Source: Bacteroidota bacterium (GTDB lineage: Bacteria; Bacteroidota; Bacteroidia; JAFLBG01). From it: a DNA stretch of 50,970 nt. The notes under the pieces were generated by a model, which was given only the letters and a program-made list of their open reading frames with translations, made no database searches and had not been told where the DNA came from. The stretch spans positions 1-50,970 of the forward strand of contig JAFLBG010000024.1 in the NCBI GenBank assembly GCA_017303975.1, written 5' to 3'. This document shows, piece by piece, positions 17,562 to 27,355 of the stretch. Positions within the stretch are counted from its first letter, which is position 1. Each line of letters begins with the position of its first letter. The position numbers and the translations under genes are program-made.

Positions 17562-20339
17562 ATGAAACAACACAACAACTCCAATACAACAGTAAAACTT
17601 CTAGCACTAGTAATTCATATTGCATTTTCAACCACAGCTATCGCTTCTAATTATTATTGGGTTGGCGGCACAGGTAATTGGTCGGATTACGCCAACCACT
17701 GGGCTACTACCAATGGAGGCAACACCTTTCATACATCAGCACCAACCACAGCCGATGATGTGTATTTTACAGCACAATCGTTTTCAAGCGCAAATAGTGT
17801 TGTTACTTTAGATAGTGTAGCATACTGCCACAATCTAACTTTTACAGGCATTACCGACCCACAAAAACTTGCTTCAACAGTTTTTACAAACGGTTTAAAT
17901 ATAGATGGCTCTATGACACTTTACAACAAACTACAATACGACATTCATTTCCCATTCTTTAAGTTTACCTCTAATAGCACAGGAAATACACTGAATACCA
18001 ATACTGCTACGCTACCCAATAATGTATTCTTTACTGGTACCGGAGAATGGACATTTGCAAGCAATGTTACCGCTACTTTTATTTATTTTAATAGTGGCAT
18101 ATTAAATACAAACGGCTATCAAGCATTTTTCTATTCCTTTCAATCTACCACTAATAACACTAGAACACTTAACTTAGGTAACTCATACATAAACTCATAT
18201 TATTGGACAGTTGATAACTCAAGCAATAATTTCAATCTAATAAAAGGAAACTCTAATCTTGAGTCTGTCTATTTTAAAGGTGGTGGGCTACTATATGCAA
18301 ATTTTACTATAGGTAGCATGGGAGTTGCCACTGTTGGAGACAACAATTTTTTTGACACTATATTTGTAGCTAACTACAATCAAGTAAATTTTGAAGCGGG
18401 TACAACCCAAAACGCAAACGCTTTAATACAAGCATACACATCTTCATGCATTTTAAAAGTAGCGCTTACTGGAGATAACGGTATAGCAACTATTAATATA
18501 CCAAGCGGCAACATTAATTTTAGCGATATAATAATTCATAATCTAACTGTAACCGGAAGCGCTACTTTTAATGCTTTCAATAGCTATGGTATTGGCAATA
18601 CTAACGGTTGGAATATATCAAGCGGTCCTGCAAATAGAAATTTCTATTGGATTGGCGATGATGGTGTTTGGATGGATGGTTCACATTGGTCGCTAACGAG
18701 CGGTGGAACAGCCATCAACTGTGTCCCCGGACCTTTTGATAATGTTTATTTTGATCAAAATTCATTTAGTACAGGTGGTCAAAATGTGTTTATTGACATG
18801 CCTGCTTATTGCAAAACAATGGATTGGTCCGGAGTACAAAATTCTCCTACTCTAGCTGGTTTCGAATATGATATAAATGTATGTGGGGCATTTATTTTAG
18901 ATAGCAATATGTCTTCTTCTTTTGTTCCAAACATAAATTTCATTTCTGATAGTGTTGGAAATACCATTGACTTAAATGGTATAGATCATTTGGGTGGTGT
19001 AAAGTTTTATGGCAAAGGAAATTGGAATTTGGCAACTAATTTTACCACCGGTGTATATGGATCTCCACTTATACTTCTTCAAGGAACTATTAACACCAAT
19101 GGACATGACGTCACTGCGTATGAATTTAAAACTTCTGGTGATAGTGCCAAAACTTTAGATATAAGTAATAGTAAAGTTATGATTACCACCTCCTGGTCGG
19201 CCGAAAGCGCTTTTAACTTAATTGATAGTAATTCAGTTATTGAATTGACAAATAATGGAAAGTTCATTGGGAAAGGAATGAATTACTATCACGTAAATTT
19301 TAAGGGAACTAACGGATACGAAATATTCGATAATAATATATTCGACACGCTTACCCTTACTCCTTCAGGCTCCTATCTATTTGACACAAGCAATACGCAA
19401 AAAATAGATGTGCTAAATTTTAGCTCAATGCCGAGTTCGGGTCAAGAGATTACAATAAAATCTAATAGTGTGGGTACTAAATCAAAAATAAATCTAACAG
19501 GAGACAAATTCTGCGGAGATTACCTAATTGTTCAAGACATAAACAGCATAGGCAATCATTTTTTCGCAGGACCAAATTCTACCGATAACGGAAATAACTC
19601 CAAAGTGTATTTTATAAATTGTACTGCACCCTTAAGTATTAATATTACAGACAGCATGAATGTATTGTGCTTTGGCGATTCTACAGGGTGGGCAAAATTT
19701 TCTATTGGAGGGGGATTACTTCCTTATAACTATTCATGGAGCAATGGAGCTGCTTCAGATTCAACAGGAGGATTAAGCGCAGGAACCTATACGGTTTTTG
19801 TATGGGATGCCCTAAATGATACAATTAGTAGAGTTATAATTATAACAGAACCTGCCCCAATAGCTTTAAATTTTGCAATTGGCATTGATAGTATTTGTAG
19901 CAACCACACATCTATTAATTTAAATGCAACGCCATCCGGTGGCACATTCTCCGGAAATGGTGTTGTTGGCACAACCTTCAACCCGGCCCTACTGTCTAGC
20001 GCTGGGCTTACCTATATTACTTATACGTTTGTTGATACCAGTGGATGTAGCCAATCAAAAACAGACAGTATTTTTGTTAATGTTTGTACAGGTATTGATA
20101 AAGAAGCTAAACAAATAATAACAGTTAACCCGAATCCGGCAACCAATACGGTATTTTTTAGTAGTAGCTCAATTAATGCAGAACCCATTAGTATTATAAA
20201 TGCGATGGGAATGGAAGTATATAAGGATATAATTTTAAAATCATATACAGCTGACTTAAGTTATTTACCATCCGGTATTTATACCATTAAAATAGGCTCA
20301 AATAATAACTCTAGTTATACCAAACTAGTAAAACAATAA
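17562..20339 (+). CDS. Large T9SS-sorted adhesin-like protein with SprB-type repeat
   Basis: The protein has 925 residues with a signal peptide (LLALVIHIAFSTTAIAS). Two related modules start with YYWVGGTGNWSDYANHWATT (about residue 31) and FYWIGDDGVWMDGSHWSLTS (about 359), followed by beta-helix-like sequence. This arrangement is seen in many Bacteroidota surface proteins. A SprB-type repeat covers about 700-770 (NVLCFGDSTGWAKFSIGGGL, YNYSWSNGA, LSAGTYTVFVWD). An Ig-like segment follows (GTFSGNGVVG, FNPALLSSAG), and the T9SS sorting domain starts near 853 (ITVNPNPATNT). It is probably a surface adhesin or matrix component. The 237-nt gap upstream has no clear consensus promoter. Confidence 0.88.
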   Translation: MKQHNNSNTTVKLLALVIHIAFSTTAIASNYYWVGGTGNWSDYANHWATTNGGNTFHTSAPTTADDVYFTAQSFSSANSVVTLDSVAYCHNLTFTGITDPQKLASTVFTNGLNIDGSMTLYNKLQYDIHFPFFKFTSNSTGNTLNTNTATLPNNVFFTGTGEWTFASNVTATFIYFNSGILNTNGYQAFFYSFQSTTNNTRTLNLGNSYINSYYWTVDNSSNNFNLIKGNSNLESVYFKGGGLLYANFTIGSMGVATVGDNNFFDTIFVANYNQVNFEAGTTQNANALIQAYTSSCILKVALTGDNGIATINIPSGNINFSDIIIHNLTVTGSATFNAFNSYGIGNTNGWNISSGPANRNFYWIGDDGVWMDGSHWSLTSGGTAINCVPGPFDNVYFDQNSFSTGGQNVFIDMPAYCKTMDWSGVQNSPTLAGFEYDINVCGAFILDSNMSSSFVPNINFISDSVGNTIDLNGIDHLGGVKFYGKGNWNLATNFTTGVYGSPLILLQGTINTNGHDVTAYEFKTSGDSAKTLDISNSKVMITTSWSAESAFNLIDSNSVIELTNNGKFIGKGMNYYHVNFKGTNGYEIFDNNIFDTLTLTPSGSYLFDTSNTQKIDVLNFSSMPSSGQEITIKSNSVGTKSKINLTGDKFCGDYLIVQDINSIGNHFFAGPNSTDNGNNSKVYFINCTAPLSINITDSMNVLCFGDSTGWAKFSIGGGLLPYNYSWSNGAASDSTGGLSAGTYTVFVWDALNDTISRVIIITEPAPIALNFAIGIDSICSNHTSINLNATPSGGTFSGNGVVGTTFNPALLSSAGLTYITYTFVDTSGCSQSKTDSIFVNVCTGIDKEAKQIITVNPNPATNTVFFSSSSINAEPISIINAMGMEVYKDIILKSYTADLSYLPSGIYTIKIGSNNNSSYTKLVKQ

Positions 20340-20431
20340 ACAGGGTACTACCACTCTATTAAAGTAAAAAATACAAAAATTAGAAATCTCCAAACACCAA
20401 CTTCTGATAAATCAATAGAGAAAAAAATAAA

Positions 20432-21352
20432 ATGAAAATATTAATAACAGGCAGTAACGGACTTCTTGGTCAAAAATTGGTTTACAATATTTTGAGTAGA
20501 AGTAATTATAAATTAATTGCCACCTCAAAAGGAGAAAACAGATTGAAAGAAAAAAATGGATACAAATATGAATCGCTTGATATAACGAGTAAGCAAGAAG
20601 TTGAAACGATTTTACAAAAACACCTCCCGGATGTAATTATTAATACAGCTGCGTTAACAAATGTAGATGCCTGCGAAACACAAAAAGAAGAATGTTGGAA
20701 TTTAAATGTACTTGCTGTGCAATATTTTGTTGATACACTTACCCAATTAAAATCAGAAACATACAACCCTCATTTTATACATCTTTCAACTGATTTTATA
20801 TTTGATGGAGAAGCCGGCCCTTACAAAGAAGAGGACAAACCTAATCCTTTAAGTTATTACGCAAAATCAAAATACGAAAGCGAAAAAATTGTTCAGCAAT
20901 CAAGCATTTCATGGGCAATTGCCAGAACCATCATCGTATATGGCATTGTGGACAATATGAGCCGTAGCAATATCGTGTTGTGGGCAAAAGATGCATTAAC
21001 AAAAAAACAAAACATAAACGTTGTTGACGACCAATTCCGCTCCCCTACGCTATCTGAAGATTTAGCGGAAGGATGCATGTTGATTGCAGAAAAAAAAGCA
21101 ACTGGTATTTATAATTTATCCGGACCAAATACCACAAGTATTCTTGACCTAGTTTATCAAGTAGCAGACTTCTGGAATTTAGATAAATCATTGGTAACAC
21201 CAATAAAATCAAACACCTTAAATCAAGCAGCCAAACGTCCCCCTAGAACTGGCTTTATACTTGATAAAGCAAGAAAGGATTTAAACTACAATCCACACTC
21301 TTTTTCGGAGGGACTAAAAATTTTAGATGAGCAACTCAAACGAATTAATTAA
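20432..21352 (+). CDS. SDR-family NAD(P)-dependent reductase, dTDP-4-dehydrorhamnose reductase-like (RmlD)
   Basis: The protein has 306 residues. The N-terminal Rossmann motif is ITGSNGLLGQK (Gly7, Gly10, Gly13). The SDR catalytic residues are Ser119/Thr120 in HLSTDFIFDG and Tyr143-Lys147 in YYAKSKYESE. VDACETQKEECWNLNVLA and PTLSEDLAEG fit the RmlD substrate-binding family, which makes dTDP-L-rhamnose or related sugars. No rmlABC genes are adjacent, so the actual sugar is open. Its TAA overlaps the TAA of the convergent DUF2279 gene within the palindrome TTAA at 21349-21352, leaving no room for a terminator between them. Confidence 0.87.
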   Translation: MKILITGSNGLLGQKLVYNILSRSNYKLIATSKGENRLKEKNGYKYESLDITSKQEVETILQKHLPDVIINTAALTNVDACETQKEECWNLNVLAVQYFVDTLTQLKSETYNPHFIHLSTDFIFDGEAGPYKEEDKPNPLSYYAKSKYESEKIVQQSSISWAIARTIIVYGIVDNMSRSNIVLWAKDALTKKQNINVVDDQFRSPTLSEDLAEGCMLIAEKKATGIYNLSGPNTTSILDLVYQVADFWNLDKSLVTPIKSNTLNQAAKRPPRTGFILDKARKDLNYNPHSFSEGLKILDEQLKRIN

Positions 21353-22284
21353 AATCCAATCCAATCAACTCCAAACTTATTGTTTGAATACATAAGTGCA
21401 GGGAATGGCACTTTAACTCTATTTGCAACGTGAATCAACGTACGCAAGAACTTCGACTTACATTTTATTCTTGACAAATCAACATCTAAGCTTACGTAAT
21501 ACTCCGAATATCTTTTAAATACCGGTAGCGCATTTCCTTTGTCATCAAACAATGGGTTAGATGTTCCTCCAATCATACCTGTTCCTCCATAACCAACAGC
21601 AATATTCAACCACTTAGGAAATCTACTATCTCTCGTCATAAATGATGCAGGATTCCAACTCAACCAAAAAGTATGAGCATTGTAATCTTTCATCCCTTTT
21701 TCCAACAAACTTTTACCAAGCAACTCTGGTCTATACTTTGCCAAACCCGATTCGCGATAAGAATATTTTATAGTAAAGCGTTGCTCTTCCCATAACAACT
21801 CTTGTGTAGCCATTAAAGCTGTACCTGTTACATTTGCAATCATATCTCCCGGTGAAAATCCCCAATGTGCAGAATATCCATCTAAAATTTCAATACAACT
21901 TATGTAACTCATTCCCATCAACGATCCATACAAGACAGATTTTTTCTTATTCACACCACACCATCTATAAACTTTATAGGACGCATGGGCTATGCTGTAG
22001 GTATTAAACACATGGCCAACTTTATCCAACACCAACCACTCATCATTATCATTAAAAAAATGAAACTTGCTTTTTGGATAATCTGCATACCACAGTTGAT
22101 TCAAACCAATAAAAGATATCGCTTGAACAGAAATTGCAGTAGTAGAAACAGCTACAAATCTTTTTTTGTTGAAGGGATTTTGCTTAACCGTAGTATCCTG
22201 CTGAGCGAAAGAAAATAATGGGAATATAAAAAACACAAAAATACTACGAACCAATAAACGATATGATTTTAGTAAATCGGACAT
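21349..22284 (-). CDS. DUF2279 family exported/outer-membrane-associated protein
   Basis: The protein has 311 residues from ATG 22284. The longer frame from 22350 starts inside glpF and is rejected. The signal-like N-terminus is LLVRSIFVFFIFPLFSFAQ. Conserved DUF2279 elements are present: DEWLVLDKVGHVFNTYSIAH, EILDGYSAHWGFSPGDMIAN and KDYNAHTFWLSWNP. The His/Asp-containing helices resemble those of YfiM-type proteins; the function is unknown. The start codon overlaps the glpF stop as TAATG, suggesting translational coupling, so it appears to be the last gene of the glycerol operon. Confidence 0.85.
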   Translation of the reverse strand: MSDLLKSYRLLVRSIFVFFIFPLFSFAQQDTTVKQNPFNKKRFVAVSTTAISVQAISFIGLNQLWYADYPKSKFHFFNDNDEWLVLDKVGHVFNTYSIAHASYKVYRWCGVNKKKSVLYGSLMGMSYISCIEILDGYSAHWGFSPGDMIANVTGTALMATQELLWEEQRFTIKYSYRESGLAKYRPELLGKSLLEKGMKDYNAHTFWLSWNPASFMTRDSRFPKWLNIAVGYGGTGMIGGTSNPLFDDKGNALPVFKRYSEYYVSLDVDLSRIKCKSKFLRTLIHVANRVKVPFPALMYSNNKFGVDWIGF

Positions 22285-22991
22285 TAAAATAAACAATATA
22301 CAGCTACTCCAATGATTGCTCCAATAATAGGCCCCACAATAGGTATCCAACTATAGCTCCAATCGCTATCTCGCTTATTTTTTATTGGTAATAAAAAATG
22401 TGCAATCCTTGGACCTAAATCTCGTGCGGGATTAATAGCGTATCCTGTAGGGCCGCCTAATGATAAACCAATTCCCAACACAAGTAAAGAAACTGGTAAC
22501 GCATCCAATGTTCCTAAACTAGTTGTTGGATTTGACAATGCCATAGCTCCAAACATCAACACAAACGCTCCTATAATTTCTGTTATTAAATTATGAACGG
22601 TGCTCCGTATTGCCGGGGCTGTGCTGAACACAGCAAACTTCAAATCCTTGTCGTCTGTTACATCAAAATGTTGCTTATAAGCAATCCAAACAACAATACT
22701 TCCTACAAACGCTCCGCCTACTTGTGCCGCTATATAAGGCAATACAAATGCCACATTAAATTTTCCAAAGGCCGCAAGGGCAATTGTAACCGCAGGATTA
22801 AGATGTCCGCCCCCCCACAATTTCGTAGAAGTATAAACACCTACAAATACAGCCATAGCCCAGCCAAATGTAATAACAATCCAGCCACTATTATTCCCTT
22901 TGGTTTGAGAGAGAACAACATTCGCAACTACACCATTGCCCAAAATAATCAGAAGCATAGTGCCAATAAATTCGCCTAAATAAGGATTCAT
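22284..22991 (-). CDS. glpF: Glycerol uptake facilitator (MIP/aquaporin family)
   Basis: The protein has 235 residues with six hydrophobic helices. Both NPA boxes are intact: GGGHLNPAVTIA (65-67) and GYAINPARDLGPR (187-189). The Asp after NPAR (Asp191) and the neighbouring genes favour a glycerol facilitator over a strict water channel. It lets glycerol diffuse across the inner membrane, after which GlpK traps it as glycerol-3-phosphate. It lies 17 nt downstream of glpD and overlaps the DUF2279 start by one base. Confidence 0.94.
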   Translation of the reverse strand: MNPYLGEFIGTMLLIILGNGVVANVVLSQTKGNNSGWIVITFGWAMAVFVGVYTSTKLWGGGHLNPAVTIALAAFGKFNVAFVLPYIAAQVGGAFVGSIVVWIAYKQHFDVTDDKDLKFAVFSTAPAIRSTVHNLITEIIGAFVLMFGAMALSNPTTSLGTLDALPVSLLVLGIGLSLGGPTGYAINPARDLGPRIAHFLLPIKNKRDSDWSYSWIPIVGPIIGAIIGVAVYCLF

Positions 22992-23008
22992 TTTTCTTTC
23001 TTTAATAA

Positions 23009-24565
23009 TTAATAAGTAGGAAGATAATTATTTGCAATTAATTTAAAATGCGCTAGTTGATTTTTTATCCATATCGAATCCTTTTGCATCTCCACAGCCA
23101 TCAATTCAGCTACCAAAGGCGCTGCTTCAATTGCAGCCTTGCTGTCTAGCAAAAGTGCTCTGGTTCTTCTCGACAGCGCATCTTCTAATGTCATGCACAT
23201 TTCATTTTGTACAGCCCAACTAATTTCTGCTTTTATATACGGAAGCGATGGATGAATCAATTGCACAAGCGCTGAATTATTTTTAACCAATTCTTTTATA
23301 TTCTCTTCGTCCGTTCCGTAATAATAAAGCGGAGCAGAGAAATCGGTATTTTCCTTGTATCCGTGTATATGAATATTTTGTGTTACACACTCCTTCGTGT
23401 TTAATCCTAATTTACAAATGGCAATATCCATAACATCTTCCGCCATTTTTCTATAAGTAGTCCACTTTCCTCCGGTAATACTTATTAATTCAGAATCGGA
23501 AATTTGAATATGATGATCTCTGGAAATAGCAGATGTAACTTTACTGTTACTCTTTACTAACGGTCGCAAGCCGGCAAATACACTTCTAACATCTGCCATT
23601 GTAGGATCCATAGCTAAATAGCGAGCAATATGTGTCAATACAAACTCAATCTCCTCTTGTTGGGCAACAGGTTCTTCACTTACCTTTGAAATCGGAGTGT
23701 CTGTAGTTCCTACAATTATTTTATTGTGCCATGGAACTGCAAATAAAACTCTTCCATCATCGGTCTTTGGAATCATAATTGCAGTTTCGGAAGGAAGAAA
23801 TTTTTTATCAAAAACCAAATGAATGCCTTGACTATGGGTAATTAAAGGCTCCGCAGCAGGATTATCCATTTTAGCAATGGAATCAGAAAAAATACCCGTA
23901 GCATTAATTACTACTTTCGATTTAACTTCATATTCGTTCCCATCCAACGAATCCTTTACTTTAACTCCACAAACAACTCCTTTCGATTTCAACAACTCCT
24001 CAACACCCATGTAATTCAGCACTACAGCCCCATGTGCAGAAGCCGTCATTGCTAAATGAATTCCTAATCGGGCATCATCAAATTGTCCATCGTGGTACAA
24101 TACACCTCCGGTCAAACCATTCGAATCAATATTAGGAATATGCTTAATTGTTTCTTCTGTGCTTAAAAATTGTGACGGCCCCAATCCCAAGCTACCAGCC
24201 ATCCAGTCATACACCTTTAAACCAATACCATAAAAGGGGTTTTCCCACCACTTGTAATTAGGAATAACAAAGGATTGGTTTTTTACAAGATGCGGTGCAT
24301 TCTTTTTCAAAAGCCCTCTTTCCTTAAGAGCTTCCATTACTAATTTTATATTGCCTTGCTGTAAATAGCGCACCCCACCATGCACCAGCTTTGTACTTCG
24401 AGAGGAAGTTCCTTTTACAAAATCACATTTCTCTAGCAGAATTGTTTTACAACCTCTAGATGCAGCATCAATAGCTATTCCCAAACCGGTAGCACCACCA
24501 CCAATAATACATATATCAAACTCCTTGATTGATGTAAGTTCTTGTATATGCTTATCTCTATTCAA
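23009..24565 (-). CDS. glpD: Aerobic FAD-dependent glycerol-3-phosphate dehydrogenase
   Basis: The protein has 518 residues. The N-terminal FAD dinucleotide fold is FDICIIGGGATGLGIAIDAA (16-35), followed by the GlpD-specific GTSSRSTKLVHGGVRYLQQG. DGRVLFAVPWHNKIIVGTTD and SITGGKWTTYRKMAEDVMD are also typical. The enzyme oxidises glycerol-3-phosphate to dihydroxyacetone phosphate at the membrane and passes electrons to the quinone pool. It lies between glpK (30-nt gap) and glpF (17-nt gap) on the same strand, so the three steps of uptake, phosphorylation and oxidation are in one operon. Confidence 0.97.
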   Translation of the reverse strand: MNRDKHIQELTSIKEFDICIIGGGATGLGIAIDAASRGCKTILLEKCDFVKGTSSRSTKLVHGGVRYLQQGNIKLVMEALKERGLLKKNAPHLVKNQSFVIPNYKWWENPFYGIGLKVYDWMAGSLGLGPSQFLSTEETIKHIPNIDSNGLTGGVLYHDGQFDDARLGIHLAMTASAHGAVVLNYMGVEELLKSKGVVCGVKVKDSLDGNEYEVKSKVVINATGIFSDSIAKMDNPAAEPLITHSQGIHLVFDKKFLPSETAIMIPKTDDGRVLFAVPWHNKIIVGTTDTPISKVSEEPVAQQEEIEFVLTHIARYLAMDPTMADVRSVFAGLRPLVKSNSKVTSAISRDHHIQISDSELISITGGKWTTYRKMAEDVMDIAICKLGLNTKECVTQNIHIHGYKENTDFSAPLYYYGTDEENIKELVKNNSALVQLIHPSLPYIKAEISWAVQNEMCMTLEDALSRRTRALLLDSKAAIEAAPLVAELMAVEMQKDSIWIKNQLAHFKLIANNYLPTY

Positions 24566-24595
24566 TTCACAATTCTTAATTTCTAATTCTCAATT

Positions 24596-26092
24596 TCAAT
24601 CGCCATCGGCCCATGCAATAGCCGCATTTACAGCGCGCTTCCAGCCCTTTATCAAATCGCTTCTATCTACACCTTTCATTGTCGATGTAAACTCCTTATC
24701 AATTTGCCATTGCTGTTGTATATCCTCCACGCTCTCCCAAAAACCAACTGCAAGTCCTGCTAAGTAAGCAGCTCCAAGCGCTGTAGTTTCGGTAACTTTG
24801 GGGCGAACTACTTTTGTGTTCAACAAATCGCTCTGAAATTGCATCAACGAATTATTAATCGTTGCACCACCATCTACTCTCAACTCCGCAATAGTAATAC
24901 CGGAATCCGCTTCCATAGCTTTGAGCACATCGTAGGTTTGATAGGCAATACTATGCAACGCAGCTTTTGCTATATGTGCATCACTGCTTCCGCGCGTCAA
25001 TCCAAACAAGCATCCTCGCGCGTGTTGATTCCAATTAGGAGTACCCAATCCGGAAAAAGCAGGCACCATATACACTCCACCTGTATCGCTAACACTGGCA
25101 GCTAAAGCTTCTATCTCTGCAGAAGTACGAATTATCTTTAATTGATCTCGCAACCACTGCACTACAGCTCCCGCAATAAACACGCTTCCTTCCAACGCAT
25201 ATTCTGTTTTACCATTTATTTGCCAGGCAATGGTAGTTAGTAAATTATTTTTAGAAGCTATTGCTTTAGTTCCGGTATTCATCAACATAAAACAACCGGT
25301 ACCATAGGTATTCTTTACCATACCTTGTTTAGTACACAATTGACCAAACAATGCAGCTTGCTGATCTCCGGCAATTCCGGCTATTGGAATATTTATTTCA
25401 GATATAGTATTTCCGGTAGTTCCATAAACACAACTAGACGATTTCACTTCCGGCAAAAGAGATTCCGGTATTGTAAATAATTGTAGTAATTCCCTATCCC
25501 ACTTACACGTATGTATATTCAATAACATAGTACGTGATGCGTTGGAAACATCTGTAACATGCACCTTTCCTCCTGTAAGCTTCCAAACAAGCCAGCTATC
25601 TATCGTTCCGAATGCGAGTTCTCCTTTTTCAGCTTTAGCTCTAGCTCCGGACACATTATCTAATATCCATTTTAATTTTGTTGCAGAAAAATATGCATCA
25701 ATTACCAATCCTGTTTTCTGCGCAATTAAAGCAGAATGTCCTGCAGTCTTTAATTCATCGCAATAACCGGCTGTACGTCTGTCTTGCCAAACAATAGCAT
25801 GATAAATAGGTTTACCGGTACTACGCTCCCAAACAACCGTTGTTTCTCGTTGATTGGTAATGCCAATAGCTGCAATTTGTTTCATAGTAGTATTTGCAGC
25901 TGCAACAGCTTCGACCATGGTGCCCAACTGAGTACTCCATATTTCTTCTGCATCATGTTCTACCCAACCCGGTTGCGGAAATATCTGTTTAAATTCTTTT
26001 TGAGCTACGCGAACAATATTTCCTGCTTTATCAAAAATAATACTGCGACTACTGGTAGTGCCCTGATCAAGAGCAAGAATATATTGAGACAT
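24596..26092 (-). CDS. glpK: Glycerol kinase
   Basis: The protein has 498 residues, the usual length. FGGY-kinase signatures are present: [18 protein letters not shown] (ATP/phosphate loop), [48 protein letters not shown] and [17 protein letters not shown]. It phosphorylates glycerol with ATP. The upstream lipoprotein gene ends 14 nt before it and glpD follows 30 nt after it. The EIIA-Glc regulatory surface of the enteric enzyme cannot be judged by eye. Confidence 0.97.
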   Translation of the reverse strand: MSQYILALDQGTTSSRSIIFDKAGNIVRVAQKEFKQIFPQPGWVEHDAEEIWSTQLGTMVEAVAAANTTMKQIAAIGITNQRETTVVWERSTGKPIYHAIVWQDRRTAGYCDELKTAGHSALIAQKTGLVIDAYFSATKLKWILDNVSGARAKAEKGELAFGTIDSWLVWKLTGGKVHVTDVSNASRTMLLNIHTCKWDRELLQLFTIPESLLPEVKSSSCVYGTTGNTISEINIPIAGIAGDQQAALFGQLCTKQGMVKNTYGTGCFMLMNTGTKAIASKNNLLTTIAWQINGKTEYALEGSVFIAGAVVQWLRDQLKIIRTSAEIEALAASVSDTGGVYMVPAFSGLGTPNWNQHARGCLFGLTRGSSDAHIAKAALHSIAYQTYDVLKAMEADSGITIAELRVDGGATINNSLMQFQSDLLNTKVVRPKVTETTALGAAYLAGLAVGFWESVEDIQQQWQIDKEFTSTMKGVDRSDLIKGWKRAVNAAIAWADGD

Positions 26093-26106
26093 GTATAAAA
26101 AATATT

Positions 26107-26622
26107 TTAGTTTACTAGGCTGAATGTTTCTTTTACGGCTGTATAATTTCTAAAATCAACATCCTTCTGCTTAGCCATAGCAGAACCTGCTATGCAAACA
26201 ATTTTAAATGTAAGAGAAGACACAGTTGGTTGCGACAAATCAGAATTCTGAATAATTATCTGCACATTTCCTGTTGTATAAACAAAACGCTGATTCATAC
26301 TGGTACTTGCAGTTAATGCAATAGTACGCGCCAACGGAGCCCAAGTACCACTAGTTGTTTTTAAATAAACCAATACTGCACCATTTGCAACAATATCCGC
26401 TGTTAAATTAGGAACAGAAATATTGCTGTATTTATAAGACCCCGCAGCATCCCATGTCCAAGTAGTAACTGTATCTGTTTGGCTTTTTACATTTGCATTT
26501 CCGTTTGTACCGTTTGTACCATCTGCTCCGGCAGGCCCGGCTTCTTTCTTACAAGAAGCAATCGTTAAGAATAAAGAAGTTGTTAAAATAATTGCTGTAA
26601 TTGTCTTTAGAATTGTTTTCAT
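26107..26622 (-). CDS. Lipoprotein with short collagen-like Gly-Xaa-Xaa segment, head of the glycerol operon
   Basis: The protein has 171 residues. The lipoprotein signal is [15 protein letters not shown] with the lipidated Cys at 24. It continues into collagen-like triplets ([16 protein letters not shown], about 29-44), then a beta-rich domain ([40 protein letters not shown]). This short GPAG linker plus beta domain is common among small Bacteroidota lipoproteins of unknown function. It is the first gene of the glp run, 14 nt before glpK. No consensus promoter is convincing upstream; TACTTTG near 26715 is one base short of TAnnTTTG. Confidence 0.82.
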   Translation of the reverse strand: MKTILKTITAIILTTSLFLTIASCKKEAGPAGADGTNGTNGNANVKSQTDTVTTWTWDAAGSYKYSNISVPNLTADIVANGAVLVYLKTTSGTWAPLARTIALTASTSMNQRFVYTTGNVQIIIQNSDLSQPTVSSLTFKIVCIAGSAMAKQKDVDFRNYTAVKETFSLVN

Positions 26623-26770
26623 TTTTGTAGTTTTTAGATGGTAGATTTAAAAGTAGTACATAAGATACTAAATTTTAGTTTTGGTAGATATTAAAAAAAA
26701 TAGGATTACAAAGTAAAATTCAAGTATTCTAGTTGCCCTTCTTTAAAGGGTATCCAATAAAGGCTAGACA

Positions 26771-26802
26771 TTTGACCCATTTATTGAAATTGAGTATATT
26801 TG
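26771..26802 (+). promoter_or_regulatory. Promoter of the toxin-antitoxin pair
   Basis: TTTG at 26771-26774, a 20-nt spacer and TATATTTG at 26795-26802 match the Bacteroidota consensus closely. An inverted repeat, CAATAAA (26755-26761) and TTTATTG (26780-26786), spans the -33 element and could be the autoregulatory operator. Confidence 0.65.
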
Positions 26803-26820
26803 TATATTAAATATAATGCT

Positions 26821-27018
26821 ATGGAAACTGTCCTTATCAACGTCCAAAAAAAATCCGACATTTCTTTCCTAATAAATCTTGTGAAAAAACTTGGAATGAC
26901 AGCTAAGTCGCTTACACATGCAGAGGTGGAAGATTGGAATTTAGCTCAAAAAATTGAAAAAGGGATGAAAACCTCGAATGTAAATCGGAACGAGGTAATG
27001 AAGGCTTTGGGAAAATGA
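26821..27018 (+). CDS. Antitoxin of a RelE/ParE-type module
   Basis: The protein has 65 residues from ATG 26821. An alternative start at 26800 falls inside the promoter and is rejected. The sequence is ETVLINVQKKSDISFLINLV, then KLGMTAKSLTHAEVEDW and a C-terminal helix ending VNRNEVMKALGK. It has the size and charge pattern of small antitoxins that wrap a RelE/ParE toxin, but I cannot place it in a named family. The toxin ATG overlaps its stop by 4 nt (ATGA), the usual coupling for such pairs. Confidence 0.75.
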   Translation: METVLINVQKKSDISFLINLVKKLGMTAKSLTHAEVEDWNLAQKIEKGMKTSNVNRNEVMKALGK

Positions 27019-27281
27019 AAATTGAATTCAAAAAATCTTTTCTCAAAGATTTAAAAAAGCTCAATAACAAGAATCTAAAAAATGCAATTGCAGAATGTAT
27101 TATCCAAGCCGAATCTGCTGAAAACATTTCTGAAATAAAAAACTTAAAAAAATTAATAGGATACTCTATCTACTATCGAATAAGAATTGGCGATTATAAA
27201 ATTGAACTAAAAGTCGAAAACAAAACCATCTATTTTGTTATAATTGAACACAGAAAAGATATTTATACAAATTTCCCCTAG
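27015..27281 (+). CDS. RelE/ParE-superfamily toxin
   Basis: The protein has 88 residues. The fold signature is seen in KIEFKKSFLKDLKKLNNKNL, IKNLKKLIGYSIYYRIRIGD, YKIELKVENKTIYFVIIEHR and a C-terminal KDIYTNF. The YYRIRIGDYRI-like central strand and HRKDIY end are typical of RelE-like ribosome-dependent endoribonucleases. ParE gyrase poisons share the fold, so the target is not certain. It overlaps the antitoxin gene by 4 nt. A weak hairpin at 27307-27324 may end the transcript. Confidence 0.82.
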   Translation: MKIEFKKSFLKDLKKLNNKNLKNAIAECIIQAESAENISEIKNLKKLIGYSIYYRIRIGDYKIELKVENKTIYFVIIEHRKDIYTNFP

Positions 27282-27306
27282 TAACTTTGGAACTGAAATG
27301 AATCCA

Positions 27307-27324
27307 ACTTGCTTATTGGCAAGT
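27307..27324 (+). terminator. Weak hairpin after the toxin gene
   Basis: ACTTGC and GCAAGT form a perfect 6-bp stem with a 6-nt loop 25 nt after the toxin stop. Only a short, interrupted T-run follows, so terminator function is doubtful. Confidence 0.3.
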
Positions 27325-27355
27325 AACTCTTTAGTTTGAATTTTGATTAGATAGG

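Noticed and set aside
22285-22350. Longer start for the DUF2279 protein inside glpF
   Set aside because: The added residues are an out-of-frame reading of glpF, and ATG 22284 gives a proper signal-like N-terminus and a TAATG junction.
24567-24600. Short AT-rich repeat AATTCTTAATTTC, also at about 5977-5990
   Set aside because: Only 13 bases in an AT-rich genome, with no associated structure; likely chance or simple-sequence drift.
26705-26725. TACTTTG as a promoter for the glycerol operon
   Set aside because: It is one base short of TAnnTTTG and has no suitably spaced TTG.
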